Origin: Paraconexibacter antarcticus
GTDB taxonomy: Bacteria > Actinomycetota > Thermoleophilia > Solirubrobacterales > Solirubrobacteraceae
Direction: 5' to 3'
DNA: 64,000 nucleotides
NCBI RefSeq assembly: GCF_024220175.1
Contig: NZ_CP098502.1
Coordinates: 4,654,514 to 4,718,513 of the forward strand
The position numbers and the translations under genes were made by a program. Of the stretch, positions 16,134 through 23,853 are shown one piece after another. Every line of letters starts with the position of its first letter. Position 1 is the first letter of the stretch. The notes beneath the pieces are model-generated. The model did no database searches. It saw only the letters and a program-made list of their open reading frames with translations, and was not told the DNA's origin.

Positions 16134-16746
16134 GCGCCGCGGCCTGCTCATGGACTGGGGCGGCGTGCTGACGACCGACGTCTTCGCGTCCTTCGCCGCG
16201 TTCTGCGAGGCGGAGGGCCTGCGCCCGGACTCGGTGCGCCACGCGTTCATGAAGGACCCGCGCGCCCGGGAGCTCCTCGCCGAGTTCGAGTCCGGCCGCC
16301 TGCCGGACGCCGAGTTCGAGACGCGGTTCGGCGCCGTGCTCGAGGTGCCCGAGCCCACCGGGCTCATCGGCCGCCTCTTCGGCGGGCTCGCGGGCAACAC
16401 GGAGCTCATCGACGCCGTCGCGGCCTTCCGCGGCGCCGGCGTGCGCACCGGCCTGCTGTCGAACTCGTGGGGCACGTCGACCTATCCGCTCGACGAGCTG
16501 CACCGGCTCTTCGACGTCCTCGTCATCTCCGGCGAGCACGGCATCCGCAAGCCCGAGCCGGGGATCTACGCCCTGGCGGTCGAGCGCATGGGCATGGCGC
16601 CCGAGGAGCTCGTCTTCGTCGACGACCTCCCGGGCAACCTCAAGCCCGCCCGCGCCCTCGGGATCCACACGATCCTCCACCGCGACAACGCCACGACGCT
16701 CGCGGAGCTCGAGGCGATCCTCGGCCCCGCCCTCCGCCGCGGCTGA
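16126..16746 (+). CDS. HAD-superfamily hydrolase (ACAD10 N-domain / epoxide-hydrolase N-domain type)
   Basis: 206 aa; GTG start overlapping the kinase stop (GTGAGTGA), implying translational coupling. Motif I is MDWGGVLTT with nucleophile Asp10; the usual second Asp is Gly12, as in the DxGGV group. Motif II LLSNSW, motif III RKPEPGIYALA and motif IV VFVDDLPGN are all present. This HAD subgroup is the one fused to ACAD10 in vertebrates. It may remove phosphate from a phosphorylated acyl intermediate. Loss of the second Asp could lower phosphatase turnover. Confidence 0.85.
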   Translation: MSERRGLLMDWGGVLTTDVFASFAAFCEAEGLRPDSVRHAFMKDPRARELLAEFESGRLPDAEFETRFGAVLEVPEPTGLIGRLFGGLAGNTELIDAVAAFRGAGVRTGLLSNSWGTSTYPLDELHRLFDVLVISGEHGIRKPEPGIYALAVERMGMAPEELVFVDDLPGNLKPARALGIHTILHRDNATTLAELEAILGPALRRG

Positions 16747-16790
16747 CCGCCACCCACCACGCACCACCCGTTCACCCACCCACCGGGAGC

Positions 16791-16835
16791 TGAATGCAGA
16801 TTCACGGTGCCCTGAGCACCGTGAACCTTCATTCA
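16791..16835. terminator. bidirectional hairpin terminator between HAD and ctaG genes
   Basis: A 10-bp perfect stem TTCACGGTGC / GCACCGTGAA (16801-16810, 16816-16825) with loop CCTGA, extended by outer arms TGAATG / CATTCA. It lies between convergent genes and overlaps the CtaG stop codon. Confidence 0.75.
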
Positions 16836-17755
16836 GGCTTCCGAGGGGCCGGCGGGGCTCCCGCCTCGACCCGGGCGCGCAGCTCGGCGCCGCGCCCCGC
16901 GGCGACCGCGCGGCGGGCCCGCTCGGGGGTGAGCTCGACGCCGCGCGCGGCCGCGAGCTCCATGAGCTCCTGCCGCTCGATCGACTCCCGCGCGGCCTGG
17001 AGGAAGACCCAGCCGAAGAGCAGCAGGGTCAGGACCGACTCCCAGACCATCATGATCGCGCCGGCCGCGTTCTGGTCGGCGTCGGGGGAGATGCCGTGCT
17101 TCAGCTCGCCCGCCCGGTAGACGCCGTAGAACGCGTGCCCGCCGAAGAGGAAGACGTTGCCGAGGATCGCGCCGAGCATGCGGACGCCGAGGATGTACCC
17201 GCACTGCCAGCCGTTCCCGAACCACGCGGGCTTCGGGAAGGGCCCGAAGAGCGCCATCCACATGTTCGCCCCGAAGGTGATGAAGCAGAGGTGCTGGATC
17301 GCGTGGGTGGCGTCGTGACGGACGGCCGCCTCGTGGAAGTACGGGATGTGCCAGAGGAAGAAGTCGGCCGCCCACAGCGGCAGCGCGACGAGCGGGTGCG
17401 ACAGCGCGCGCAGCCGGTCGACCCAGCCGATCCGCAGCACCGGGGCGAGCAGCGGACCCGTGAGGCCGAGGACGAGCAGCAGCCCGCCGACGTCGGCGAG
17501 CAGGAGGTGCTCGGCCATGTGCGGCCAGAAGAGCTCGTCGGCGAGGCGCCCGAGCGGGGAGGTGAGCGTGCCCGCGATGAGGACGAGGCCGGCGTAGAAG
17601 GACACCTGCCGCCAGCCGGGGACCGCCCGCGAGGTCCGCGCGAGCCGGTGGCACCCGAGCGCGTAGAGACAGCCGGAGAGGGTCGCCGGGCCGAGCTCGA
17701 GCGGGGCGAACCGGGTCCCGCCGAGGACGCCGAGGACGGTCGCGCCCGTGCTCAC
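16829..17755 (-). CDS. ctaG: CtaG-like cytochrome c oxidase assembly membrane protein (caa3-CtaG family)
   Basis: 308 aa with about seven membrane helices. Histidine-rich signatures PHMAEHLLLADVGG and HIPYFHEAAVRHDATH, then AIQHLCF, are typical of the caa3_CtaG family (copper insertion into cytochrome c oxidase in Gram-positives). The C-terminal 70 aa are a cytoplasmic Arg/Ala-rich tail. The GTG start at 17755 overlaps the stop of the upstream gene (GTGA), so the two form a coupled pair. The longer open frame upstream is rejected because it is antisense-like Arg/Gly sequence. Confidence 0.85.
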   Translation of the reverse strand: MSTGATVLGVLGGTRFAPLELGPATLSGCLYALGCHRLARTSRAVPGWRQVSFYAGLVLIAGTLTSPLGRLADELFWPHMAEHLLLADVGGLLLVLGLTGPLLAPVLRIGWVDRLRALSHPLVALPLWAADFFLWHIPYFHEAAVRHDATHAIQHLCFITFGANMWMALFGPFPKPAWFGNGWQCGYILGVRMLGAILGNVFLFGGHAFYGVYRAGELKHGISPDADQNAAGAIMMVWESVLTLLLFGWVFLQAARESIERQELMELAAARGVELTPERARRAVAAGRGAELRARVEAGAPPAPRKPE

Positions 17756-18357
17756 TGGCCCTGCGAGACGCGCGACCCGGGCAGCGGCGGGAGGATGAGG
17801 TCCGCCACCGTGCCGACCGCGTCGGCCACGGGCGGCCCGACGGCGGGGACGGTCGTCACGACGCCCTGGACCGTGCGGACGATCTCCCGCAGCGGGTTCG
17901 GGCGCGTCGCGGGCTTCGCCGGGGGCGCCGCCGCGGACGCCGGCGGGGTCGTCGCCGGCGCGGGGGCCGTCGTGGCCGGGGTCGTCGCGGTGGGCGGCGC
18001 CGGGCGGCGCGGCGTGCTCGTCGCGGGCCGGCGCGCGGCCGGGCGGCGGCGCGCGGCGGTCCGTTCGGCGGATGCGCCTGCCACCGTCCGCGCGGGGCGG
18101 CGTGCGGCCGTCGCGGGACGAGCGGGCGCCGCCGGGAGCGCCGGCAGGCCGCCGTCCAGCGGCGACGCGCTCGCCGGCGCGCTCGCCTCGACCCCGGGCA
18201 GCTCGGGCCCGCGGGTCAGCTGGTCCAGGCCGCCGAACCCGCTGCTCCCGGTGATCGCCGCGACGACGCCGAGCGTCACGAGCAACCCGATGGGCACGGC
18301 GATCGCGGCGCTCGAGGCACCCACGATCCGGCCCGCCACGGAGCTGCCGCGCGACAT
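17752..18357 (-). CDS. single-pass membrane protein with Ala/Pro/Thr-rich extracellular region
   Basis: 201 aa. A membrane helix (about residues 10-35, SSAAIAVPIGLLVTLGVVAA) is followed by a long low-complexity Ala/Pro/Thr/Arg stretch (55-150). A short C-terminal segment has PNPLREIVRTVQGVVTTVP. No family recognised. It is translationally coupled to ctaG, which hints at a role near the membrane in oxidase biogenesis, but this is only positional. A TACGCT hexamer lies 6 nt before ATG 18357. Confidence 0.65.
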   Translation of the reverse strand: MSRGSSVAGRIVGASSAAIAVPIGLLVTLGVVAAITGSSGFGGLDQLTRGPELPGVEASAPASASPLDGGLPALPAAPARPATAARRPARTVAGASAERTAARRRPAARRPATSTPRRPAPPTATTPATTAPAPATTPPASAAAPPAKPATRPNPLREIVRTVQGVVTTVPAVGPPVADAVGTVADLILPPLPGSRVSQGQ

Positions 18358-18363
18358 GTCCGC

Positions 18364-18369
18364 AGCGTA
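18364..18369 (-). promoter_or_regulatory. -10 hexamer for the minus-strand membrane protein/ctaG pair
   Basis: TACGCT on the minus strand, 6 nt before ATG 18357. It is divergent from the promoter of the hybrid kinase. Confidence 0.4.
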
Positions 18370-18433
18370 CTCCCGGACGCCCGGCTGTGGTGCAGGACCG
18401 CCGCCGCGCTCGCCCCCTCGCGGCCCCGCCCAG

Positions 18434-18439
18434 TAGCGT
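18434..18439 (+). promoter_or_regulatory. -10 hexamer of the hybrid kinase operon
   Basis: TAGCGT, 10 nt before ATG 18450. It supports this start over the GTG 21 codons upstream. Confidence 0.4.
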
Positions 18440-18449
18440 CGCGCCTGCG

Positions 18450-20915
18450 ATGCCCCGCCTCTCCATCGCCACGTCGTTCCGGGCCGCCCTCCTCGGCCTG
18501 ACCGTCGTGCTCGCGATCGTCGCCGCGCTGGGGGTCGCCGCCCTCTACGGCTCGCGCCAGGACTACGAGAACCGGCTCTCCGACGCGCTGCAGCTGCAGA
18601 CCTCGGCGGGCCGGGTCCTCGCGGCCGGCGTCGTCGAGGAGGCGACGCTCCGGCTCTCCCCCGTGTCGACCGCCGCGGGCCGCGAGCGCCGCCGCCGCGC
18701 CCGCGCCGCCTACGTGCAGTCGGTCGCCGCCGCCCGCGACCTCGCCCGCGGTGACCGGCGCAGCCTCGCGCTGCTGGCCGAGGCCGCGCGCGCCCAGGCG
18801 GCCCTCCGCCGGGCGCCCGGCGCGCGCAACGCCCCGCTCGCCGCCCGCGCCCCGCTCGTCCTCCTCACCTCGCGCCAGGACGACCGCATCGCCGCCGCCC
18901 GCGCGAGTGCCCGCCACGCCTCGCGCCGGGCCTTCACCGCCATCGGCGTCGGCGGCGGGCTCGCCGTCCTCGTCGCGATCCTGCTCGTCGCCGCGCTCGT
19001 CCGGGCGGTGCGCAGCCCGCTCGACGAGCTCGTCGCCGCGTCCCGGCGCCTCGCCGACGGCGACCGCGGCGTCCACGTCCCCGAGGACGGGCCGGAGGAG
19101 CTGCAGCTGCTCGCGCGGTCCTTCAACGCGATGGCGGCCGACGTCCAGGCGGCGACCGAGCGCCTGGAGTCCGAGCGCCGCCGCCTCGACCTGACGATCC
19201 GCTCGCTCGGGGACGCCCTCGTGCAGCTCGACGGCGACGGGACCGTGACGGCGGCGAACCCGCGTGCGGCCGTCCTCGTCCCCGCGCTCGTCCCCGGGAC
19301 GCGCACCGCCGGCGACGACGCCGGCGCGGCCCTGCCGGTGCCCCTCGACGCCGCGCTGCGCGAGGAGGTGACGACGGAGACCGACGGGCGCACGCTCGCC
19401 GTCACCGCCGCCGCGCTCGAGGACGGCGGCGGGCACGTGCTCACCGTCCGCGACGTGTCCGAGCGCGCGCGCCTGGAGCGGCTGAAGAGCGAGTTCGTCG
19501 CCACCGCCTCCCACGAGCTCCGCAGCCCGCTCACGTCGATCAAGGGCTTCGTCGAGCTGCTCGCCGAGACACAGGGCCTGACCGACCGCCAGCGCTCCTT
19601 CCTCGACATCGTGCAGGTCTCGACCGACCGTCTCGTCGACCTCGTGAACGACCTGCTCGACGTCGCCCGTGTCGAGGCGGGGGCCGTCGAGATCCACCGC
19701 CGCCCGACCGACCTCGCGGACCTCGTCGGCGAGGTCACGCGCCTGCTCGAGCCGCGCCTGCACCAGCGCGCCCAGGAGCTCACGGTCGACGTCCCGGCCG
19801 ACCTGCCGCGCGCCCTCCTCGACCCCGCCCGCATGCGCCAGGTCCTCACGAACCTCCTGACCAACGCCCATCTGTACACCGCGGACGGCGGCCGCCTCGC
19901 CGTCCGCGTGCGCGCCGACCGCCACACGATCCGCATCGCCGTCGAGGACACCGGGCGCGGCATGTCGGCCGAGGACGCCGAGCACGTCTTCGACCGCTTC
20001 TACCGCGCCGGCGGGGGCGACGACGGGGCGGGCACCGGCCTCGGCCTCGCGATCGTCCGGTCGCTCGTCGACCTGCACGGGGGCCACATCGACGTGCAGA
20101 GCGCGCTCGGCGAGGGGACGACCTTCACGGTCGTCCTCCCCTACGCGATCGTCCTCGGCCAGGCGGCCGCCGCCCGCGACGCGCTGCGGGGCAAGCGCGT
20201 CCTCATCGTCGACGACGAGCCCGAGATCGCCGAGCTCGTCAGCGAGCGCCTCGGCGCGCTCGACGTGCAGACCGAGTCGGTGCTCAGCGGGGCGGAGGCC
20301 CTGGCGCGGCTGCGCGAGGACCGGTTCGACGCCATCACGCTCGACATCCTCATGCCCGGCATGAGCGGCCTCGAGGTCCTCCGCGCGATCCGGTCGGACC
20401 CGGCGCTCGCCGGCCTGCCCGTCGTCGTCGTGTCGGTGTTCAGCGGCCGCGAGGCCCTCAGCGGCGAGTGGGTCGTCGGCAAGCCGCTCGATCCCGAGGA
20501 GCTCGCCGACACGCTCGGCGCCGCCCTCCTCGCCAGCCGGGTGAGCGTCGTCGTCGCCGCCCGGCCCGACGTGCGCCGGCGCCTGGAGACGGCGCTCGAC
20601 GAGGTCGGCATCGTCTGCGACTGGGCGTCCGACGCGACCGACGTCGCCGCCCGCTGCGCGGAGAGCTTCTACGAGATCGGCGTCGTCGACTCGGGCCTTC
20701 CCGACGCCGCCGACGCCGCCGGCGCGATGGAGCTGCGCGGGCGCCGCCACACCCGTGGCGTGCTCGTCGCGGTGGACGACACGCGGCCGCGACCGCCGCT
20801 GCCCGCGGCGGTCGCGGGGCGCGAGGTGACGCTCGATGACGTCGGCGCGGTGATCCTCGGGCTCCTCGAACCGTTGATCCACCGTGGCAGGCCGACCGGT
20901 TCCGGGATAGATTGA
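18450..20915 (+). CDS. membrane hybrid histidine kinase with C-terminal receiver and degenerate second receiver
   Basis: 821 aa. Membrane helices lie near 10-32 and 165-187 with a sensor loop between them, followed by HAMP (about 188-240) and a PAS-like segment (250-335). HisKA has ATASHELRSPLTSIKG with phospho-His355. The HATPase domain has NLLTNAHLYT, DTGRGM and GTGLGLAIVRSL. A receiver (about 585-700) has phospho-acceptor Asp632 in TLDILMPGMSG. The last 120 residues resemble a second receiver (VVDSGLPDAADAA) but its conserved loops are poor. ATG 18450 is chosen because the membrane helix begins at once and a TAGCGT lies 10 nt upstream. It overlaps the HD-GYP gene. Confidence 0.92.
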   Translation: MPRLSIATSFRAALLGLTVVLAIVAALGVAALYGSRQDYENRLSDALQLQTSAGRVLAAGVVEEATLRLSPVSTAAGRERRRRARAAYVQSVAAARDLARGDRRSLALLAEAARAQAALRRAPGARNAPLAARAPLVLLTSRQDDRIAAARASARHASRRAFTAIGVGGGLAVLVAILLVAALVRAVRSPLDELVAASRRLADGDRGVHVPEDGPEELQLLARSFNAMAADVQAATERLESERRRLDLTIRSLGDALVQLDGDGTVTAANPRAAVLVPALVPGTRTAGDDAGAALPVPLDAALREEVTTETDGRTLAVTAAALEDGGGHVLTVRDVSERARLERLKSEFVATASHELRSPLTSIKGFVELLAETQGLTDRQRSFLDIVQVSTDRLVDLVNDLLDVARVEAGAVEIHRRPTDLADLVGEVTRLLEPRLHQRAQELTVDVPADLPRALLDPARMRQVLTNLLTNAHLYTADGGRLAVRVRADRHTIRIAVEDTGRGMSAEDAEHVFDRFYRAGGGDDGAGTGLGLAIVRSLVDLHGGHIDVQSALGEGTTFTVVLPYAIVLGQAAAARDALRGKRVLIVDDEPEIAELVSERLGALDVQTESVLSGAEALARLREDRFDAITLDILMPGMSGLEVLRAIRSDPALAGLPVVVVSVFSGREALSGEWVVGKPLDPEELADTLGAALLASRVSVVVAARPDVRRRLETALDEVGIVCDWASDATDVAARCAESFYEIGVVDSGLPDAADAAGAMELRGRRHTRGVLVAVDDTRPRPPLPAAVAGREVTLDDVGAVILGLLEPLIHRGRPTGSGID

Positions 20916-21697
20916 CCGCACGGATGGCCGAGGCAGCGGCACAGCACCTGGAGGCGGAGCTCGCTGCGCTGCGCGCGGAGCTGGCGGCGGCGCGGGCCGA
21001 TCTCGCGGCCCAGCACGCCCTCGCGGACGACAAGGAGCAGCAGCTCGAGCGCTACGCGGCCGACCTGCGCGAGACGTTCAAGAGCGAGCGCGCCCGCAGC
21101 ACCGAGCTGCGCGAGTCGTACGTCGCGACCGTCCGTGCGCTCGCGAACGCCGTCGAGGCCCGCGACGCCTACACCGGGCAGCACGCCGAGCGCGTCTCCG
21201 CCTACGGCCTCGCCATCGCGCGGACGGCCGGCCTGCGGCTCGCCGACGACCCCCAGGCCGAGTTCGGCTTCCTCCTCCACGACATCGGCAAGGTCGCCGT
21301 CCCCGACGCCGTCCTCTTCAAGCCGGAGCCGCTGAACGCGGCCGAGCGCACGCTCATGGAGCAGCACCCGCTCGTCGGGTGGGAGATCCTTCGCGACGTC
21401 GGCTTCCTCGGCGAGGCGAAGGACGTCGTCCGCTCCCACCACGAGCGCTGGGACGGCCGCGGCTACCCCGACGGCCTCGCCGGCGAGGCCATCCCCGTCG
21501 CGGCGCGGATCTTCGCCGTCGCCGACACCCTCGACGCCCTGACGACCGACCGCCCGTACCGCCCCGGCCGCTCCCTGCCCGAGGCGCGCGCGATCATCGC
21601 CGACGCCACCGGCACGCAGTTCGACCCGGCCGCGGCCGCCGCGTTCGCCGCGACCGACGACGCCGTCCTCGCCGAGATCGCCGCGCGGCACCGCTAG
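20912..21697 (+). CDS. HD-GYP domain c-di-GMP phosphodiesterase with N-terminal coiled coil
   Basis: 261 aa from TTG 20912, which overlaps the kinase stop (TTGA); ATG 20924 is an alternative. Residues 5-65 are an Ala/Glu/Leu coiled coil. The HD-GYP domain has HDIGKVAVPD (His123, Asp124) and HHERWDGRGYPDG (176-188), all catalytic features intact. It should hydrolyse c-di-GMP. It is encoded between the hybrid kinase and a CheY-like protein with no gap on either side, so the three probably form one phosphorelay output unit. Confidence 0.9.
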   Translation: MTARMAEAAAQHLEAELAALRAELAAARADLAAQHALADDKEQQLERYAADLRETFKSERARSTELRESYVATVRALANAVEARDAYTGQHAERVSAYGLAIARTAGLRLADDPQAEFGFLLHDIGKVAVPDAVLFKPEPLNAAERTLMEQHPLVGWEILRDVGFLGEAKDVVRSHHERWDGRGYPDGLAGEAIPVAARIFAVADTLDALTTDRPYRPGRSLPEARAIIADATGTQFDPAAAAAFAATDDAVLAEIAARHR

Positions 21698-22069
21698 ATG
21701 AGCCGCAGCGTCCTCATCGTCGACGACGACCCGTTCATCCGGAAGCTGATCGCGACCACCCTCGAGGACGTCGCCGGCTTCGAGCTCGTCGAGGCGGCGG
21801 ACGGCGTCGAGGCCGTCGACTACGCGACGGCGCACCCGCCCGCGATCGTCTTCCTCGACGTGAACATGCCGCGGCTGGACGGCATCGGGGCGGCCGCGCA
21901 GCTGCGCGCGCTCCCGGGCACCGAGGCGACGACGATCGTCATGCTCACGGCCGCCGGGGCCGAGCGCGAGCGCGCCGCCCGTGACGCGGGCGCCGACCTC
22001 TTCCTCACGAAGCCCTTCTCGCCGCTCGATCTCCTCCGCCTCGTGGACGAGATCGGCGGCAGCGCCTGA
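21698..22069 (+). CDS. single-domain (CheY-like) response regulator
   Basis: 123 aa. Acidic pocket DDD at 9-11, phospho-acceptor Asp54 in VFLDVNMPRLDG, Thr84 and Lys105 (FLTKPF) are all present. It has no output domain. ATG directly follows the TAG of the HD-GYP gene (0 bp gap). It likely shuttles phosphate from the upstream kinase or acts by protein contact with the HD-GYP protein. Confidence 0.92.
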   Translation: MSRSVLIVDDDPFIRKLIATTLEDVAGFELVEAADGVEAVDYATAHPPAIVFLDVNMPRLDGIGAAAQLRALPGTEATTIVMLTAAGAERERAARDAGADLFLTKPFSPLDLLRLVDEIGGSA

Positions 22070-22087
22070 GCGACGCCCGCCGCCGCG

Positions 22088-22714
22088 TCAGACGATGCGG
22101 ACGAGCGTGCCCGCGGGCAGGTGGCCGTAGAGCCAGCGCACGCGGTCGAGCGGCAGGCGGATGCAGCCGTGGCTCACGGCGTGGCCGAGGTCACCGCCGA
22201 AGCTGCGGTGCAGGGCGACGGTGCCCCAGACCTGGTCGGCGAACGGCGCCCGCGCGGAGATGTCGAGGGCCATGACGCAGCAGCCGTAGGTCTGGTACTC
22301 CCCGCCGCCGCGGACGGAGCTCAGGTGGATCTTGCGGGAGATCGTGAAGATGCCGGGGGGCGTCGGGGTCGAGCCCTTCCCGACCGCGGCCTGGATCCGC
22401 TGGATCCGCTTGCCGTCCTTGAACACGAGGACCTCGTGGGCCCTGCGACGGACGACGAGCGAGTAGGCCGTGTGGACCGGGTTCCCGTCCCGCGCGAGCA
22501 CCCAGCGGCGATAGGTCGGCCCGTCGCCGCGCGTCACCCGGACGCGGACGAAGCTGCCCTTCGTCTCGAGCACGACGAGCGCGTCACCGGCGGCGACGTA
22601 GTTCCTGCCGTCGCGGCGGGCGAAGTCCGGCGCCTTGTACGTCACGGCACCGCGCGGGAACTCGAGGACCGGGTGGGCGACCGGGTCGGCGGGGCAGGTG
22701 TCGCAGGCGATCAT
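22088..22714 (-). CDS. YkuD-type L,D-transpeptidase
   Basis: 208 aa. The catalytic motif HAVSHGCIRLPLDRV contains His182 and Cys184; FTISRKIHL and TPTPPGIF match the YkuD fold. These enzymes make 3-3 peptidoglycan cross-links outside the cell. No signal peptide follows the ATG at 22714 (MIACDTCPADPVAHP), which is odd for an exported enzyme. Extending the frame upstream to 22951 adds no signal either. The start overlaps the stop of a 77-codon leader frame (ATGA). It is convergent with the CheY-like gene, 18 bp away. Confidence 0.85.
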   Translation of the reverse strand: MIACDTCPADPVAHPVLEFPRGAVTYKAPDFARRDGRNYVAAGDALVVLETKGSFVRVRVTRGDGPTYRRWVLARDGNPVHTAYSLVVRRRAHEVLVFKDGKRIQRIQAAVGKGSTPTPPGIFTISRKIHLSSVRGGGEYQTYGCCVMALDISARAPFADQVWGTVALHRSFGGDLGHAVSHGCIRLPLDRVRWLYGHLPAGTLVRIV

Positions 22715-22944
22715 CCGCGGCTCCCGTCGGCGGGGGTGGTGAGGGACACCAGACGATGGGCGGCGGGCAGCTGCGAAGCCTTGAGCGTGAAAGACCAGAA
22801 ACCGGGCATGGGGCTGAAGTCCTCCTTGGGGTGGCAGAGGGGGAGTTCGGCGTGCAACACGAAAGCCCCCTGCGGACAGGGGGCATGGGAGACGACTTGC
22901 ACGGCGGCAGGGGCGGAGGGAAGCGGAGCCACCCGTCGCCTCAC
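22711..22944 (-). CDS. possible 77-aa leader ORF overlapping the L,D-transpeptidase start
   Basis: GTG 22944 to TGA 22711, overlapping the transpeptidase ATG as ATGA. The peptide includes FVLHAELPLCHPKEDFSPMP and has no recognised family. About a fifth of its third codon positions are A or T, clearly more than in neighbouring genes, so it may be non-coding leader that happens to be open. It spans a terminator-like hairpin at 22865-22884, which would allow attenuation control. No known riboswitch consensus was recognised. Confidence 0.3.
   Translation of the reverse strand: MRRRVAPLPSAPAAVQVVSHAPCPQGAFVLHAELPLCHPKEDFSPMPGFWSFTLKASQLPAAHRLVSLTTPADGSRG
22865..22884 (-). terminator. hairpin in the L,D-transpeptidase leader (attenuator candidate)
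   Basis: A perfect 8-bp stem GCCCCCTG / CAGGGGGC with a 4-nt loop, followed on the minus strand by TTTCGTGTT. It lies about 150 bp before the transpeptidase start and well beyond the SDR terminator, so it is not needed to end the SDR transcript. Confidence 0.55.
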
Positions 22945-23015
22945 CGCCCATTACTCCGGAAACGCGACGCCGTTACGCCGTCCGCCGGTCCCCGGCACCG
23001 CGCGGACCGCCGGCC

Positions 23016-23060
23016 GCAGGGCCCGGTGCGCCGCGGCCGCGGCGCACCGGAAGGCCCTGC
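23016..23060. terminator. long palindromic terminator after the SDR pair
   Basis: A 26-bp perfect palindrome (23024-23049, centre CCGCGG|CCGCGG) flanked by GCAGGGCC and GGCCCTGC. It begins 11 bp after the SDR stop on the minus strand. There is no U-tract, as is common in actinobacteria. Confidence 0.65.
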
Positions 23061-23070
23061 CCGCGCGCCC

Positions 23071-23853
23071 CTAGAGGAGCGAGGCGCGAAGTCCGCCGTC
23101 GAGGTTGTACTCGCCGGCCGTGCAGAAGCCCGCGCGGTCGCTCGCGAGGAACGTCGCCAGCGCGGCGACCTCCTCCTCGGTGCCGTAGCGGCCCTGCTTC
23201 ATCGCGATGAACGCGTCGAAGTCCGGGATGCCCATCGCCTCCAGGCCGAGGGCGTCCGCGAACGTCTTCTTGTGCGGCTTCACGAGCTCGGTGTCGATGA
23301 AGCCCGGGCAGATCGCGTTGGCCCGGACGCCGTGGTCACGCATCTCGATCGCGATCGTCCGGGTGAGGTTCACCGCGCCCGCCTTCGCCGCCGCGTACGA
23401 GGAGATGAGCGGGCTGCCCGCCTGCGCGGTCACCGAGGCGATCGTCACGAGCGCGCCCCCGCCGCTCGCCGCCATCGCGCCCGCCGCGTGGGTGAGCGTG
23501 AGGAAGACGCCGTCGAGGTTGACGGACGTGACCTTCCGCCAGTCCGCGAGCGACATGCCCACGGCGGGCTGGACCGTCGCGATGCCGGCGTTGGCGACCG
23601 CGATGTCGAGGCCGCCGTGCTGGGCGACGACCTCCCCGACGAGCGCGGCGACCTGCTCCTCGCTCGTGACGTCGGCGGTCATCGCCGAGGCGCTGCCGCC
23701 GATGCCCTCGGCCGCGGCCTGCACCGCGTCACCGTCGATGTCCGAGAGGACGACCGTCGCGCCCTCCGCGGCGTACCGCGTGGCGACCGCGAGGCCGATG
23801 CCCTGCGCCGCGCCCGTGATGAGCGCGATCTTCCCTTCCAGCTTGCCGGCCAT
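23071..23853 (-). CDS. short-chain dehydrogenase/reductase (SDR) A
   Basis: 260 aa, classical SDR. Cofactor motif TGAAQGIGLAVA near residues 13-24, NAG motif VANAGIA, catalytic Ser in TIASVTA and YAAAKAG. An acidic residue follows the second strand (LSDIDGDA), favouring NAD(H). Substrate unknown; steroid- or 3-hydroxyacyl-type alcohols are typical. Its start overlaps the stop of the neighbouring SDR by one base (TGATG). The two share a distinctive KQGRYGT(E/L)EEVA block near the C-terminus, suggesting tandem duplication. Confidence 0.9.
   Translation of the reverse strand: MAGKLEGKIALITGAAQGIGLAVATRYAAEGATVVLSDIDGDAVQAAAEGIGGSASAMTADVTSEEQVAALVGEVVAQHGGLDIAVANAGIATVQPAVGMSLADWRKVTSVNLDGVFLTLTHAAGAMAASGGGALVTIASVTAQAGSPLISSYAAAKAGAVNLTRTIAIEMRDHGVRANAICPGFIDTELVKPHKKTFADALGLEAMGIPDFDAFIAMKQGRYGTEEEVAALATFLASDRAGFCTAGEYNLDGGLRASLL

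Noticed and set aside
18276..20942. 888-codon minus-strand frame opposite the hybrid kinase
   Set aside because: Antisense shadow of clear kinase and receiver domains, with no recognisable motif.
22715..22951. Known riboswitch (c-di-AMP ydaO, cobalamin, SAM) in the L,D-transpeptidase leader
   Set aside because: None of their conserved core sequences could be recognised; only generic hairpins were seen.
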